37,720 bases of DNA from Sinorhizobium meliloti 4H41. GTDB taxonomy: Bacteria; Pseudomonadota; Alphaproteobacteria; Rhizobiales; Rhizobiaceae. The notes beneath the pieces are model-generated. The model did no database searches. It was not told the DNA's origin and saw nothing but the letters and a program-made list of their open reading frames with translations. Location: the NCBI RefSeq assembly GCF_000375585.1, contig NZ_AQWP01000023.1, positions 1 through 37,720 on the forward strand, written 5' to 3'. Below, piece by piece: positions 24,259 through 32,518 of this stretch; the first letter of the stretch is position 1; every line of letters begins with the position of its first letter. The position numbers and the translations under genes were made by a program.

Positions 24259-26346
24259 TCAATCTCCGTGAATGCGGGATTGCCCGCGGTCGCCTTCGGC
24301 CTTTGCGCCAAGCGCGGCGAGCACCTCGTTTCGGGCGCCGAACATCGCCACCGTTCCTTCGTGCAGCACCATGATCTTGTCGACACATTGCAGGAGAGCA
24401 GGGCGCTGCGTGATGGTGACGGTGGTGATGCCCTCCTTCCTCGCATGCACCAGCGCGCGGGCAAGTGCGGCCTCGCCATTGCTGTCGAGGTTCGAATTCG
24501 GCTCGTCGAGAACGACGAATTTCGGATTGCCGAAGAAGGCGCGCGCCAGAGCTATGCGCTGTTTCTGACCGCCCGACAGCGGGGCGCCGTCAGCGGCGAC
24601 CACGGTCTCGTAGCCTTGCGGAAAGGTTGCGATCAGTTCGTGCACGTCGGCGAGCACCGCCGCCTCATAAACCATGCTGTCGTCCACATCCTCACGCATG
24701 CGGCAGATATTTGCCTTGATCGTTCCCGGAAAGAGCTGAACGTCCTGGGGAAGGTAGCCGATGCTTTCGCCGAATTGGCGCTGATCCCAGTTGCGCAGAT
24801 CCATGAGATCGAGACGAACACTGCCGGATGTGGGCAGAATCGAGCCGACCAGCATCTTGCCGAGGGTGGTCTTGCCGGAGCCGGAATTGCCGATGACCGC
24901 AAGCGATTCCCCCTTTGCCAGCGAAAAGGAGATGCCGTTCAGGATCACGCGCTTCTGCGGCGGCGGTACGAAGAGGATGCGCTCGACGTCGAGCCGGCCT
25001 TCCGGCTTCGGCAGACGCAGCCGCGGGAAGTTCAAGGGCGAGGTGAGCAAGAGCTGCCTGATTCGCTGATAGGCGGCGCGGGAGTGGTTGAGCTGGTTCC
25101 AGCCCTCGATGGCTCCTTCGACGGGCGCGAGCGCACGCCCGGCAATGATCGAAGCGGCGATCACCATGCCGCCGGTCAGTTGCCCTTCCATCGCCAGATG
25201 CGCTCCCCAGCCGAGAAGCGCCACCTGGGTGAACATCCGCACGGCCCTGGATGCGCCGGTGAAGATTATGTTGCGGTCCTGAGCGTAGACCTGCGCCTTG
25301 AGCGAGGCCGCCGTCTCCTGGCCCCACATTCTCACCGCTTCCGGAATCATCGCCAGCGCATTGATGATCTGGGCGTTGCGCGCCATCGAATCGAGATGGA
25401 AATTGGCCCGGCCGAGCGAGGCATTGGCTTCGCTGAATGGTTTTGTCGTCGCCTTCTGATTGAGATAGGCGATGACGATCAGAACCGTACAGCACAGGAT
25501 GACGATCATGCCAAGTTGTGGCTGTATGAGGTAGACCACGATCACGAAGAGCGGTGTCAGCGGAGCGTCGAGGAAAGCCGTAAGCGTGCCGGAGGTGATG
25601 AAGGCGCGAAGCTGCTGCAGGTCGCCCAATATCTGGTAGTCCCGGCCGCTTCCGTGCAGCGAGGCCCGGGCTGCCGCACTGAGGATCGGTGTGCCGAGCT
25701 GGACCTCGATTTCGACGGCGGTGCGCATCAGGATGAAGCGGCGGATCGCGTCGAGAATGACCTGAAGCGCCACGGCGCCGAGCACGGCGACCGTCAGCAT
25801 GACCAGCGTGTCCTGCGAGCGGCTCGTCAGGACCCGGTCGGAGATCTGGAACAAATAGATCGGGATGGCCAGGACGAGGACGTTGATGGCCAGGGTGAAA
25901 GCGATGACGATCAGCATGTTGCGCCGGACAGCGGCCATGCCGTTGTGCAGGCTGGCGGCGAAGTTCGCCGGTCCCATGCGCTTGTGAAGCGTGCTCCTGC
26001 CGCCGCCGTCTTCGCTCGCTTTCCCTTCACCTGTTGCGCTGCGTTCAACCGGGCGAAGGTCGTCTTGCTTCATCGGGCCCGGGTGATTTTCGATCGTTCG
26101 CGGCAGCCCCGGGGCCTGTCGTCTTTCCACCTTGGGAACGTCGCCCTCGTCGCGGCACGCATCGGCCGATGCCGATGCTTGCTTTTGCTCCGAGAACCTT
26201 GCCGCGTCTGCCTTTCCGTTCGGCCCTGGCGGCCTTTCGAAGGGTGCCACAGCCTCGGCTTCGGCTATCTCGGGCAGCTCCAGCCGTGCGACATCCCGGC
26301 GCTGCGGCTTGCCTCGCCCGGCATACCACTTCGACATGTCGTTCAT
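24259..26346 (-). CDS. Type I secretion ABC exporter (PrsD/PrtD-like) with N-terminal extension
   Basis: This 695-residue fused permease/ATPase has an unusual Pro/Ala/Asp/Glu-rich, probably disordered N-terminal ~120 residues. The membrane domain follows (about 142-430), then the ATPase with Walker A GNSGSGKTT (486-494), Q-loop Gln534, signature LSGGQKQR (590-597) and Walker B FVVLDE (610-615). At the H-loop, where His is normal, the sequence reads TITQRP with Gln647. It has no C39 peptidase domain, so substrates would carry C-terminal uncleaved signals. A GGGGAG site supports the ATG at 26346. It lies between the repeat-protein gene and the adaptor gene and presumably exports the two upstream products. 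Confidence 0.93.
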   Translation of the reverse strand: MNDMSKWYAGRGKPQRRDVARLELPEIAEAEAVAPFERPPGPNGKADAARFSEQKQASASADACRDEGDVPKVERRQAPGLPRTIENHPGPMKQDDLRPVERSATGEGKASEDGGGRSTLHKRMGPANFAASLHNGMAAVRRNMLIVIAFTLAINVLVLAIPIYLFQISDRVLTSRSQDTLVMLTVAVLGAVALQVILDAIRRFILMRTAVEIEVQLGTPILSAAARASLHGSGRDYQILGDLQQLRAFITSGTLTAFLDAPLTPLFVIVVYLIQPQLGMIVILCCTVLIVIAYLNQKATTKPFSEANASLGRANFHLDSMARNAQIINALAMIPEAVRMWGQETAASLKAQVYAQDRNIIFTGASRAVRMFTQVALLGWGAHLAMEGQLTGGMVIAASIIAGRALAPVEGAIEGWNQLNHSRAAYQRIRQLLLTSPLNFPRLRLPKPEGRLDVERILFVPPPQKRVILNGISFSLAKGESLAVIGNSGSGKTTLGKMLVGSILPTSGSVRLDLMDLRNWDQRQFGESIGYLPQDVQLFPGTIKANICRMREDVDDSMVYEAAVLADVHELIATFPQGYETVVAADGAPLSGGQKQRIALARAFFGNPKFVVLDEPNSNLDSNGEAALARALVHARKEGITTVTITQRPALLQCVDKIMVLHEGTVAMFGARNEVLAALGAKAEGDRGQSRIHGD

Positions 26347-26449
26347 GCTCGCTCCCCTGCGCTTGGCCCTTGAAGTCGTTTCGGTCAGGACCGTCCAACG
26401 GATCTCCGTTCGAAGCTGTGCAACCCTGAGAGCTCGAAGCGGATCGGCT

Positions 26450-28495
26450 TCAAGCCAGTATCGTATGCATGACGTCGCTCCACTGGCTGCCGGACAGGTC
26501 GGTGCCGTGATCGCCGTCCATGTCTCCGCCCTGCGGCGCCGTATCCTCGCCGATAAAGGCGATGAGTTCGGTCGTCAGACCGTCACTGTCCCGCTGAAGG
26601 TCCGGCATTCCGTCGACTATTCCCGATTGGATGAGCACTGCGTCGGAATAGATCTCGCCGCCGACATAGGTCGTCCCGCCGGAGTCGATGATCTCTGCGA
26701 CGTTGAAGACGCCATTGTTACCCGTATGCACCGCGACCGAGGCCTCCGGTCCGTCTTCGAGCAACCTGCCCGCGGCAAACGAGACGGCGTCGGCGTCGCC
26801 GAGAATGCTGACCTGTTGGACGATCGTGACGTCATAGAGATTGCCGGTGATGAACAGGATGTGCAGGTCGGCATAGCCTTCGAAAGCATTGTCGCGCAGG
26901 AGTTCGTCCGGCAATGTGCCGTCGCCCTCGTGCATCTGGCCGGCGGCCTCATGAAAGTAGTCCGGCATCGCCTCGAAGCGGACGCCGGAGCTCACGTTAC
27001 CGATCGAGGCCATGTTCCAGACAAGATTGCCGCCGGTGTCCAGCGCGATGCCTTTGCCGGCGGATACGCCTGCGATCTCGTCATTGTCGTAGAGGATGGA
27101 GATCTGGCTGATGATGTCGAGATCGACCAGGCGGCCGCCGACGAGGATCAGATCGTAGTGCTCGGCTATGCCGAGAAACGACGCGACGTTCACTGCCGTG
27201 TTGCCGCCGCTGAGCACGGTCGTCTCCGCACCCGTCCTGGTAACGGTCAGGCTGTCATTGTCGCTGGCGAAGTTGTACTGCTCGACCCAATGGACGATGG
27301 AAAGATCGCCTTCGACGACGTTCACGCGCCAGCTTGTCGGGAATGTCGAAGATTCGGCCGGAATCTCCGCTTCCTGGGGCAGGCATGCCCCGGTTTCTCC
27401 GCCACCGAAGCTTGCTATGTTCAGTGCGACGGTCGTGGTCATCGTCGCGCATGTACCGGAGATCGCGCCGTCGAGCGTGTCCCTGTCGGCATAGACGTAG
27501 GATTGCGAGATGACATCGATTTGATGGTAGTCACCCATCACGGCGGTCACGGGTGGGGCCTCCACAGCGCCGACGACGCTGGCAACATTGGCGACGACAT
27601 TGGTTCCCGCATGGATGTCGAGGTCGCCGTTCTGGAGCGGCTTGGCTAGAGGCGTCCCGGCGGGGTGAGCAGTGTGCTCTCGCCCCGGAAGGTTGTCGCG
27701 CAGTTCCGGCGCGGCGTCGGCGCGGGTGCCGTTGACATAGGTGCCCTCGATGCGTTCTGCGATGAGAACGGCATCGCCCGCCTCGTTCTTCACCAATTCG
27801 TCCGGAGAGGAGGCCTGCGGAAGGTTTTCCGGTCCGCCTGTCGCGGGCGCGGGCGGAACGGCCTGTTGGCTGGCGCCCGCAAGGGAGGCAAGTGCTTCAA
27901 GTTTCGCAGCCACCGCGGCGAAAGAGGCGGGCGCTTCGGCGGCGCCGATCTGCGCGAAGGGCGAGGCTTCAAGGGCTTCCGCGAGAAAGACTTCGAGCGT
28001 CTGGTCCACATGCGTCAGGTTGCGCGGCTCCCCAAGCATTCCGGTCAGGTTCACGACATCGTCGTCATGGAGGGTGCTTGCCTGATAGATATGGCTGAAG
28101 CCCGGGTCGGGACCCGCAGGAGGCATCGTATCCGTGGCCTCGGGGCCGTTGCCGGAGATGCCGTGGTCCTCCCTGGACCGGGCATCCACCTGTCCGGCTT
28201 GCGCCGCGGCGGCCGGTTGGTCGAGGTGATGCCGTGACGGGGCGGCATGATCGGCGGAGTCGAGCCGGGCAATGTCGTAAGCCCGGAGTTCGTAGGAGAT
28301 CTCGGGATCGTAGCTTTTCAACGCGAAGTCAGACCGGAAATCAGCCGACTGTACGTCGTCGGAGTCCTCCTTTTGCGCAGTCTTCGGGGTTTCATATCCC
28401 TGCAGGTATTCAAATCTCATACGAGCGTCATCAATCGCCGTGTTGAACAGCCCTATGAAATGCGCAACGATCTCGTTGATCTTCTCCGAATGCAT
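26450..28495 (-). CDS. Large acidic repeat protein, likely type I secretion substrate
   Basis: This 681-residue acidic protein has no signal peptide. The N-terminal ~280 residues are low-complexity (Asp/Ala/Pro-rich). From about 290 to 630 a repeat unit recurs roughly every 60-100 residues. One element is N-(V/I/M)-A-(S/E), at about 303, 359, 436, 494 and 598. The other is Q-x-(S/N/Y)...D-x-D, as in QSYVYADRDT (331), QYNFASDNDS (406), QISILYDNDE (461) and QVSILGDADA (561), with an earlier copy QASTLHDDD at 138. GGxGxDxUx RTX nonapeptides are absent. The tail SQWSDVMHTILA could hold an export signal. It lies directly upstream of the exporter gene, hence the call. Function unknown; adhesion or surface matrix is a guess. 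Confidence 0.78.
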   Translation of the reverse strand: MHSEKINEIVAHFIGLFNTAIDDARMRFEYLQGYETPKTAQKEDSDDVQSADFRSDFALKSYDPEISYELRAYDIARLDSADHAAPSRHHLDQPAAAAQAGQVDARSREDHGISGNGPEATDTMPPAGPDPGFSHIYQASTLHDDDVVNLTGMLGEPRNLTHVDQTLEVFLAEALEASPFAQIGAAEAPASFAAVAAKLEALASLAGASQQAVPPAPATGGPENLPQASSPDELVKNEAGDAVLIAERIEGTYVNGTRADAAPELRDNLPGREHTAHPAGTPLAKPLQNGDLDIHAGTNVVANVASVVGAVEAPPVTAVMGDYHQIDVISQSYVYADRDTLDGAISGTCATMTTTVALNIASFGGGETGACLPQEAEIPAESSTFPTSWRVNVVEGDLSIVHWVEQYNFASDNDSLTVTRTGAETTVLSGGNTAVNVASFLGIAEHYDLILVGGRLVDLDIISQISILYDNDEIAGVSAGKGIALDTGGNLVWNMASIGNVSSGVRFEAMPDYFHEAAGQMHEGDGTLPDELLRDNAFEGYADLHILFITGNLYDVTIVQQVSILGDADAVSFAAGRLLEDGPEASVAVHTGNNGVFNVAEIIDSGGTTYVGGEIYSDAVLIQSGIVDGMPDLQRDSDGLTTELIAFIGEDTAPQGGDMDGDHGTDLSGSQWSDVMHTILA

Positions 28496-28573
28496 GGTCC
28501 GATCCTTCCCCTTTCCGCAACAAAGGGTGCCTCTAACCTCTTTTTTTCTTCAATCGGATACGAGTGAAGGAAA

Positions 28574-28609
28574 CGTGCTGGCGTTCGTCCGCGACCGGTA
28601 TCCAGCACG
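28574..28609 (-). terminator. Long-loop hairpin between the two putative secreted-protein genes
   Basis: CGTGCTGG (28574-28581) pairs perfectly with CCAGCACG (28602-28609) across a 20-nt loop. On the minus strand it follows the small acidic protein gene and is succeeded by a pyrimidine-rich GTTTCCTTC. It may be a leaky terminator that lowers expression of the downstream genes. Confidence 0.35.
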
Positions 28610-28627
28610 GCCGGTGCATCCGGTCGT

Positions 28628-29182
28628 TCATTCGACGTCGCTATCCGACCCCGCCGGGGTCACGCCCGGATCGCCAACGGTGGTGCTGACGTCGGCGTTG
28701 CTGAGAAGGTTCGCGCCCTGGACGATTTCGTGGTGGAAGTCCGGACTTGCCGGGCCGTGCGGCGTCTCCGTCGAGGAGTGGGATGCACCCTCGTCGCCCT
28801 TGAGATCCCAACCGTCCGTGGTGAGGCCGTCGCCACCAGGTTCTCCGCTGCCTGTGCCGGGATCGGTATTGCCGCTCTTGCCGGCGTCATAGGCGCGGTC
28901 CTGATCGGCCAGGCTATTGGCCTGGGCGAGGCTGAACCCGGCTTCGTAGATGCTGGCGCCGTTGCCCAGAACATTGTCGACATTCAGGGAAAAGGAAAAG
29001 CCGTCGCCGAGGGAGAAGGCAAAGTCACCCCCGGCGGTCTCGGTGAGACTGGTGCTGCCACCGGCAACCGACCTGCTGGACGTGTTCATCGCTACGCCAT
29101 CGGCAAGCGCACCCGTCTTCAGCTCGTCATCGGCACTGAAGTTGTCGTGGAGCCCAAGATTCTTCTGTGAGGAATCGGGCAT
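28628..29182 (-). CDS. Small Asp/Gly/Ser-rich protein, candidate secreted protein
   Basis: This 184-residue protein has no signal peptide and no cysteine. It has a central FAFSLGDGFSFSLNVDNVLG segment and a Gly/Asp/Ser/Thr-rich low-complexity second half, ending TPAGSDSDVE. I do not recognise the family. The ATG at 29182 follows GAGGAAG at proper distance; the frame extends 15 codons upstream without a site. It is the first gene of the minus-strand secretion operon, 132 bp before the repeat protein. Lack of cysteine, an acidic composition and location fit a type I secreted protein, but the export signal is not demonstrable. Confidence 0.6.
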   Translation of the reverse strand: MPDSSQKNLGLHDNFSADDELKTGALADGVAMNTSSRSVAGGSTSLTETAGGDFAFSLGDGFSFSLNVDNVLGNGASIYEAGFSLAQANSLADQDRAYDAGKSGNTDPGTGSGEPGGDGLTTDGWDLKGDEGASHSSTETPHGPASPDFHHEIVQGANLLSNADVSTTVGDPGVTPAGSDSDVE

Positions 29183-30191
29183 AAGCACTTCCTCATAAGA
29201 GGGGGAGCCAGCACCGAAACCCTTCATCTTTTATAGGATTCTTGAGGCGCTGGCTCTTTTGGCGGTTTAGCGGAAATGAATCTTCCGTCTCTGCTTGCAA
29301 TGTCATTTCAGCGCGATACTAAGCACCTAAATTCATACGTATGGTAACGCATAGTCATAATATTTGTCATATAAACGTAAATATCTATATTTCCGATCTT
29401 CTACGCGAAACAACGACCGAAGACGCACAGAATGTTGGTGCGACCATTGGAGTTTGATCTGGAACGCAGTCGAGTGAAAGTTACCTATTGTGGTTATGAG
29501 ACTCGGCGCCGGCCCATCTCGGATTTTTCGCTCGATGTTCGATGCGCGGCAACCGACGCACTCGTTTCGAGTGCAGCTCGCGATCGCCTCGCCATGCCTG
29601 TGCATGTACCTCGATCGATGCGGTCAGCTAACGCACTGAAAATACTTGACAATCGTAATCTCGGTCGTGCAGTTCGTTTGCCCGGGCACGCTTGAATTGC
29701 GGAGCGAAGGCCGGCTGCAGGGTTCGTTGGCGGAAAGTGCGTCGGGCATCTGCCTCAGCACGCGATCGACCGAACTGACCGCGCCCGCATTACCTTCGCG
29801 ATAACCCGATGTGAGTATCGACCTCGTCGGACGGAGTGGCGAATTCTTGTCCGAGTTACTACGACGACCATATCGGGTTTGACGAGGCGCCGGGTGCGGT
29901 TCACCCCTCAAAAGCGAGGGTCCGGCGAAAGGCAAGAGCGGCGTTGCCGATCCCGCACGAATTTCGCGGATTCGCCCAAAATTGGTTCGTTCTTGAACGA
30001 TTTAGACAGGATTGTGGCCGCCACCTAATCCTTTTGGGCGGTTTTACATCCCCCATATTTACGATACATTAGCCAACATAAATTCTTTTTTTCCAGAAAT
30101 TTTTTTAATCCAAGCAATTTTCACAACGCGGGCCTTTCTCCACATGGGTAAAAAACCCGTAAAAATCAAGGGGAAGTCCGAGGAGGGGATA
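29183..30191. other. 1-kb divergent intergenic region, no gene supported
   Basis: The spacer between the secretion operon and the LuxR-type gene is more AT-rich than its surroundings, especially at 29220-29430 and 30040-30170. Short frames at 29333-29605, 29432-29695, 29624-29935 and 29836-30072 show no recognisable protein, ribosome site or consistent codon use. Palindromes occur at 29334-29343, 29379-29392 and CGTTC-TT-GAACG at 29988-29999. TTGACA occurs at 29646-29651 without a good -10. Confidence 0.6.
29334..29392. promoter_or_regulatory. Palindromes upstream of the secretion operon
   Basis: CATACGTATG (29334-29343) is a perfect 10-bp palindrome, and AAATAT-CT-ATATTT (29379-29392) is a second dyad. 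They lie 150-210 bp upstream of the small secreted-protein gene. They are candidate binding sites for the divergent LuxR-type regulator, by position only. Confidence 0.35.
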
Positions 30192-30980
30192 ATGTATCGT
30201 GCGAGTTCGGGGTTGGGCGGGTTCGAAGACAGCAAAAGTGTAACACCCAAAAAAAGCAAAATAGTCATGCTAGCCAGGACGGACCTCTTCGCCGAGTGTC
30301 TGACCCAGGCGATCGGCGCACGTTTTCAGGACCAGGAAGTGGTGCGGCTTTCGGACGCCGACAGCCTTCTGGACGGCAACCTCGTAGGTGTGACGCTGGT
30401 CATGCTCTACCGCGTGCCGATGGCGAACTTTCCATCGATCATCAGGATGATTCATGAGTTCCACCCGAAAGCGGCCGTCGGTCTGCTGGTCGAAAACGCG
30501 GAAGGGATCGACGCATCGGTTTCGCATCTGGTCGAGGAGGGGATGATCCACGGCGTGTTGCCCTTGAATCTCCACCTCGACGTTTGCCTTACCGCCATCG
30601 ACCTCCTGATGAAGGGCGGCGAACATTTTCCCGCCGCACTGCTCAGGCGCCTTGCGCCGAAGAATCCTGGAGAGCGGGACCTCGCCACCCAGGACGAGAC
30701 GGCCTCTGAAGGCGTCGATCCGGAGCGCGGGAAAGGATTTGGCCAGGTCGTCCTCACGACACGCGAAATCCAGATCCTCGATCTCATCTGCATGGGCACG
30801 CAGAACAAGATCATCGCAGATCGCCTCGGACTGTCCGAAAACACCGTCAAGGTGCATGTGCGCAACATCTACAAGAAGATGAACGTGCGCAATCGCACCG
30901 AGGCAGCCTCCCGCTATTTCAGAAACGACGGAGGCTTGGGCCCTTCCCGCACGCCGTCGCCGACGCGCTGGCGCAACTGA
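30192..30980 (+). CDS. LuxR-type regulator with degenerate receiver domain
   Basis: This 262-residue protein has an N-terminal region (about 20-150) with response-regulator fold features, and a C-terminal LuxR/GerE helix-turn-helix (about 185-240; LTTREIQILDLICMGTQNKIIADRLGLSENTVKVHVRNIYKKM). The receiver's phosphoacceptor Asp is not found; the expected strand reads TLVMLYRVP. The acidic pair and the conserved Lys also seem lost (VMLARTD; GVLPLNLHLD). It is therefore probably phosphorylation-independent. AGGAGG before ATG 30192 fixes the start, although the frame opens at 30012. Position across a long spacer from the secretion operon suggests it controls that operon. Confidence 0.87.
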   Translation: MYRASSGLGGFEDSKSVTPKKSKIVMLARTDLFAECLTQAIGARFQDQEVVRLSDADSLLDGNLVGVTLVMLYRVPMANFPSIIRMIHEFHPKAAVGLLVENAEGIDASVSHLVEEGMIHGVLPLNLHLDVCLTAIDLLMKGGEHFPAALLRRLAPKNPGERDLATQDETASEGVDPERGKGFGQVVLTTREIQILDLICMGTQNKIIADRLGLSENTVKVHVRNIYKKMNVRNRTEAASRYFRNDGGLGPSRTPSPTRWRN

Positions 30981-31012
30981 CCGTCAGAGCCTTGAGCAGT
31001 CCAAGGTGCTAA

Positions 31013-31050
31013 CAGCGCCCTTTGCGCGTCTGATAAGACGCGCGGCGCTG
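31013..31050. repeat. Palindromic repeat CAGCGCC-GCGCGTCT-GATA
   Basis: CAGCGCC (31013-31019) pairs with GGCGCTG (31044-31050), and inside it GCGCGTCT (31024-31031) pairs with AGACGCGC (31036-31043) around a GATA loop. TTT is bulged on one side, making a strong composite hairpin 33 bp after the LuxR-type gene. I recognise it as a motif frequent in Sinorhizobium intergenic regions. It may double as a terminator. Confidence 0.65.
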
Positions 31051-31161
31051 TAGAAAGTTTTCGGAGGACTGCGATCTCTCTCGTGCTTGTCATAGGGATG
31101 AGAGCAGCGCCACGTCTGCGGCGCGGAAAGCGTTCTTTCAGCCCAAGGACTTGGCCTGGCT

Positions 31162-31188
31162 GGATTCCTGTGACGAGCACAGGAATCC
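31162..31188. repeat. Perfect 11-bp palindromic repeat GGATTCCTGTG
   Basis: GGATTCCTGTG (31162-31172) and CACAGGAATCC (31178-31188) form an 11-bp perfect stem with an ACGAG loop. A smaller palindrome, CCAAG-GA-CTTGG, is at 31143-31154. It looks like a second dispersed rhizobial element, 87 bp from the hpd stop. With the repeat at 31013 it fills the convergent LuxR/hpd spacer (30981-31275), which holds no gene. Confidence 0.6.
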
Positions 31189-31275
31189 GGAAATCAGGCA
31201 AGCGGCGGCGGGTGGCCGGAATCTCAACAGGCCTTGACGCGCGGGCTGCCGCGCGGCGTGTCTGCGGCGCAGCCG

Positions 31276-32388
31276 CTATTCCGCGGCCTCGTGGCCAAGG
31301 GCGCCGCGCCGGATCTGGTCGGCTTCGATCGATTCGAACAATGCGCGGAAATTGCCCTCGCCGAAGCCCTCGTCGCCCTTGCGCTGGATGAATTCGAAGA
31401 AGATCGGACCGATCACCGTTCGCGAGAAGATCTGCAGCAGGATCTTCGTCATGCCGCCGTTCACCACGCCCTCGCCATCGATCAGGATGCCGTGTGTCTT
31501 CATCCGGTCGATCGGCTCGTCGTGTCCGTGAACACGCTGATGGGACATTTCATAATAGGTTTCCGGCGGCCCCGGCATGAACTTCAGACCGTTTGCGGCG
31601 AGCTTGTCGGTCGCATCGTAGATCGCCTCGGTACCGACGGCGATGTGCTGGATGCCTTCGCCTTTGTACTTCTTCAGATATTCTTCGATCTGGCTCGTGT
31701 CGTCCTTCGATTCGTTCAGGGGAATGCGGATCTTGCGGCAGGGCGAGGTAATCGCCCGGCTGACGAGGCCGGTGATGCGGCCATCGATGTCGAAGAAATG
31801 GATCTGCTTGAAATTGAACAGTTCGCGGTAGAAGGCCCACCACTTGTCCATGTTGCCGCGATAGACGTTGTGGGTCAGGTGGTCGAGATAGTAGAAGCCG
31901 ACTCCGGCCGGCTTCGGATCACGCTCGCTCAGCCATTCGAACTCGGCGTCATAGGCTGATCCCTTTTCGCCGTAGGTTTCCACGAAATAGAGAAGCGAGC
32001 CGCCGATGCCGACGATCGCCGGCACGTCCAGGCACTTGTCGCTGCCGGTATAGGCTTCGGCGCCTTTGGCAACGGCATGTTCGAAGGCGTGCTTCGCGTC
32101 GACGACGCGCCAGGCCATCGAGGGGGCGCAGGGCCCGTGCTCGCCAACGAAGCGCATGGCATGCGATCCGGCCTCCGCGTTCAGGACATAGTTGATATCG
32201 CCCTGCCGCCAGACGGTGATGTCCTTGGTCTTGTGCCTGGCGACCGGCAAATAGCCCATGCGGCCGAAGAGCTCCGCAAGCTTCTCAGGCTCCGGGTGGG
32301 CGAACTCCACAAACTCGAAACCGTCCGTCCCGGCGGGGTTTTCCGCCGAAATCGCCGGCGGCGGTGCGTCATGGGGGAACGGGCCCAT
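31276..32388 (-). CDS. hpd: 4-Hydroxyphenylpyruvate dioxygenase
   Basis: This 370-residue non-haem Fe(II) enzyme converts 4-hydroxyphenylpyruvate to homogentisate in tyrosine breakdown. The iron ligands are visible in LDHLTHNVYRG, GIQHIAVGT and FFEFIQRKG. The C-terminal GFGEGNFRALFESIE motif is conserved in the family. The ATG at 32388 follows AGAGGAG; the frame stays open to 32547, but that stretch overlaps the neighbouring regulator gene. It is divergent from the Lrp/AsnC gene and feeds homogentisate to the hmgA product. Confidence 0.97.
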   Translation of the reverse strand: MGPFPHDAPPPAISAENPAGTDGFEFVEFAHPEPEKLAELFGRMGYLPVARHKTKDITVWRQGDINYVLNAEAGSHAMRFVGEHGPCAPSMAWRVVDAKHAFEHAVAKGAEAYTGSDKCLDVPAIVGIGGSLLYFVETYGEKGSAYDAEFEWLSERDPKPAGVGFYYLDHLTHNVYRGNMDKWWAFYRELFNFKQIHFFDIDGRITGLVSRAITSPCRKIRIPLNESKDDTSQIEEYLKKYKGEGIQHIAVGTEAIYDATDKLAANGLKFMPGPPETYYEMSHQRVHGHDEPIDRMKTHGILIDGEGVVNGGMTKILLQIFSRTVIGPIFFEFIQRKGDEGFGEGNFRALFESIEADQIRRGALGHEAAE

Positions 32389-32518
32389 CGTCAGTCTCCT
32401 CTTATCCTCCAAACTCTGCTGGATTATGGCGCAGTTCCGATGCATGGTGCTTGTATTCTTGCGCGATTCGCGGTGATCGGCGCATGAATTGTGCAGAGAA
32501 GCGTTTGAGGGTGCATGA

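Noticed and set aside
24094..26373. 759-residue frame antisense to the exporter gene
   Set aside because: The opposite strand encodes a complete ABC exporter with all motifs; the antisense product has the His/Arg/Asp-rich composition of a mirror frame.
26132..27649. 505-residue frame antisense to the repeat protein
   Set aside because: It spans the boundary of two genes on the other strand and has no domain; it is a product of low stop-codon density.
26450..28495. RTX calcium-binding repeats in the large putative cargo
   Set aside because: I looked for GGxGxDxUx nonapeptides and found none; the Asp-rich motifs are of another type.
29646..29674. Sigma-70 promoter in the 1-kb spacer
   Set aside because: TTGACA is perfect, but at 16-18 bp spacing there is no acceptable -10.
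29624..29935. Possible transposase or small gene remnants in the 1-kb spacer
   Set aside because: No similarity recognised, no terminal repeats or target duplication, and no ribosome site.
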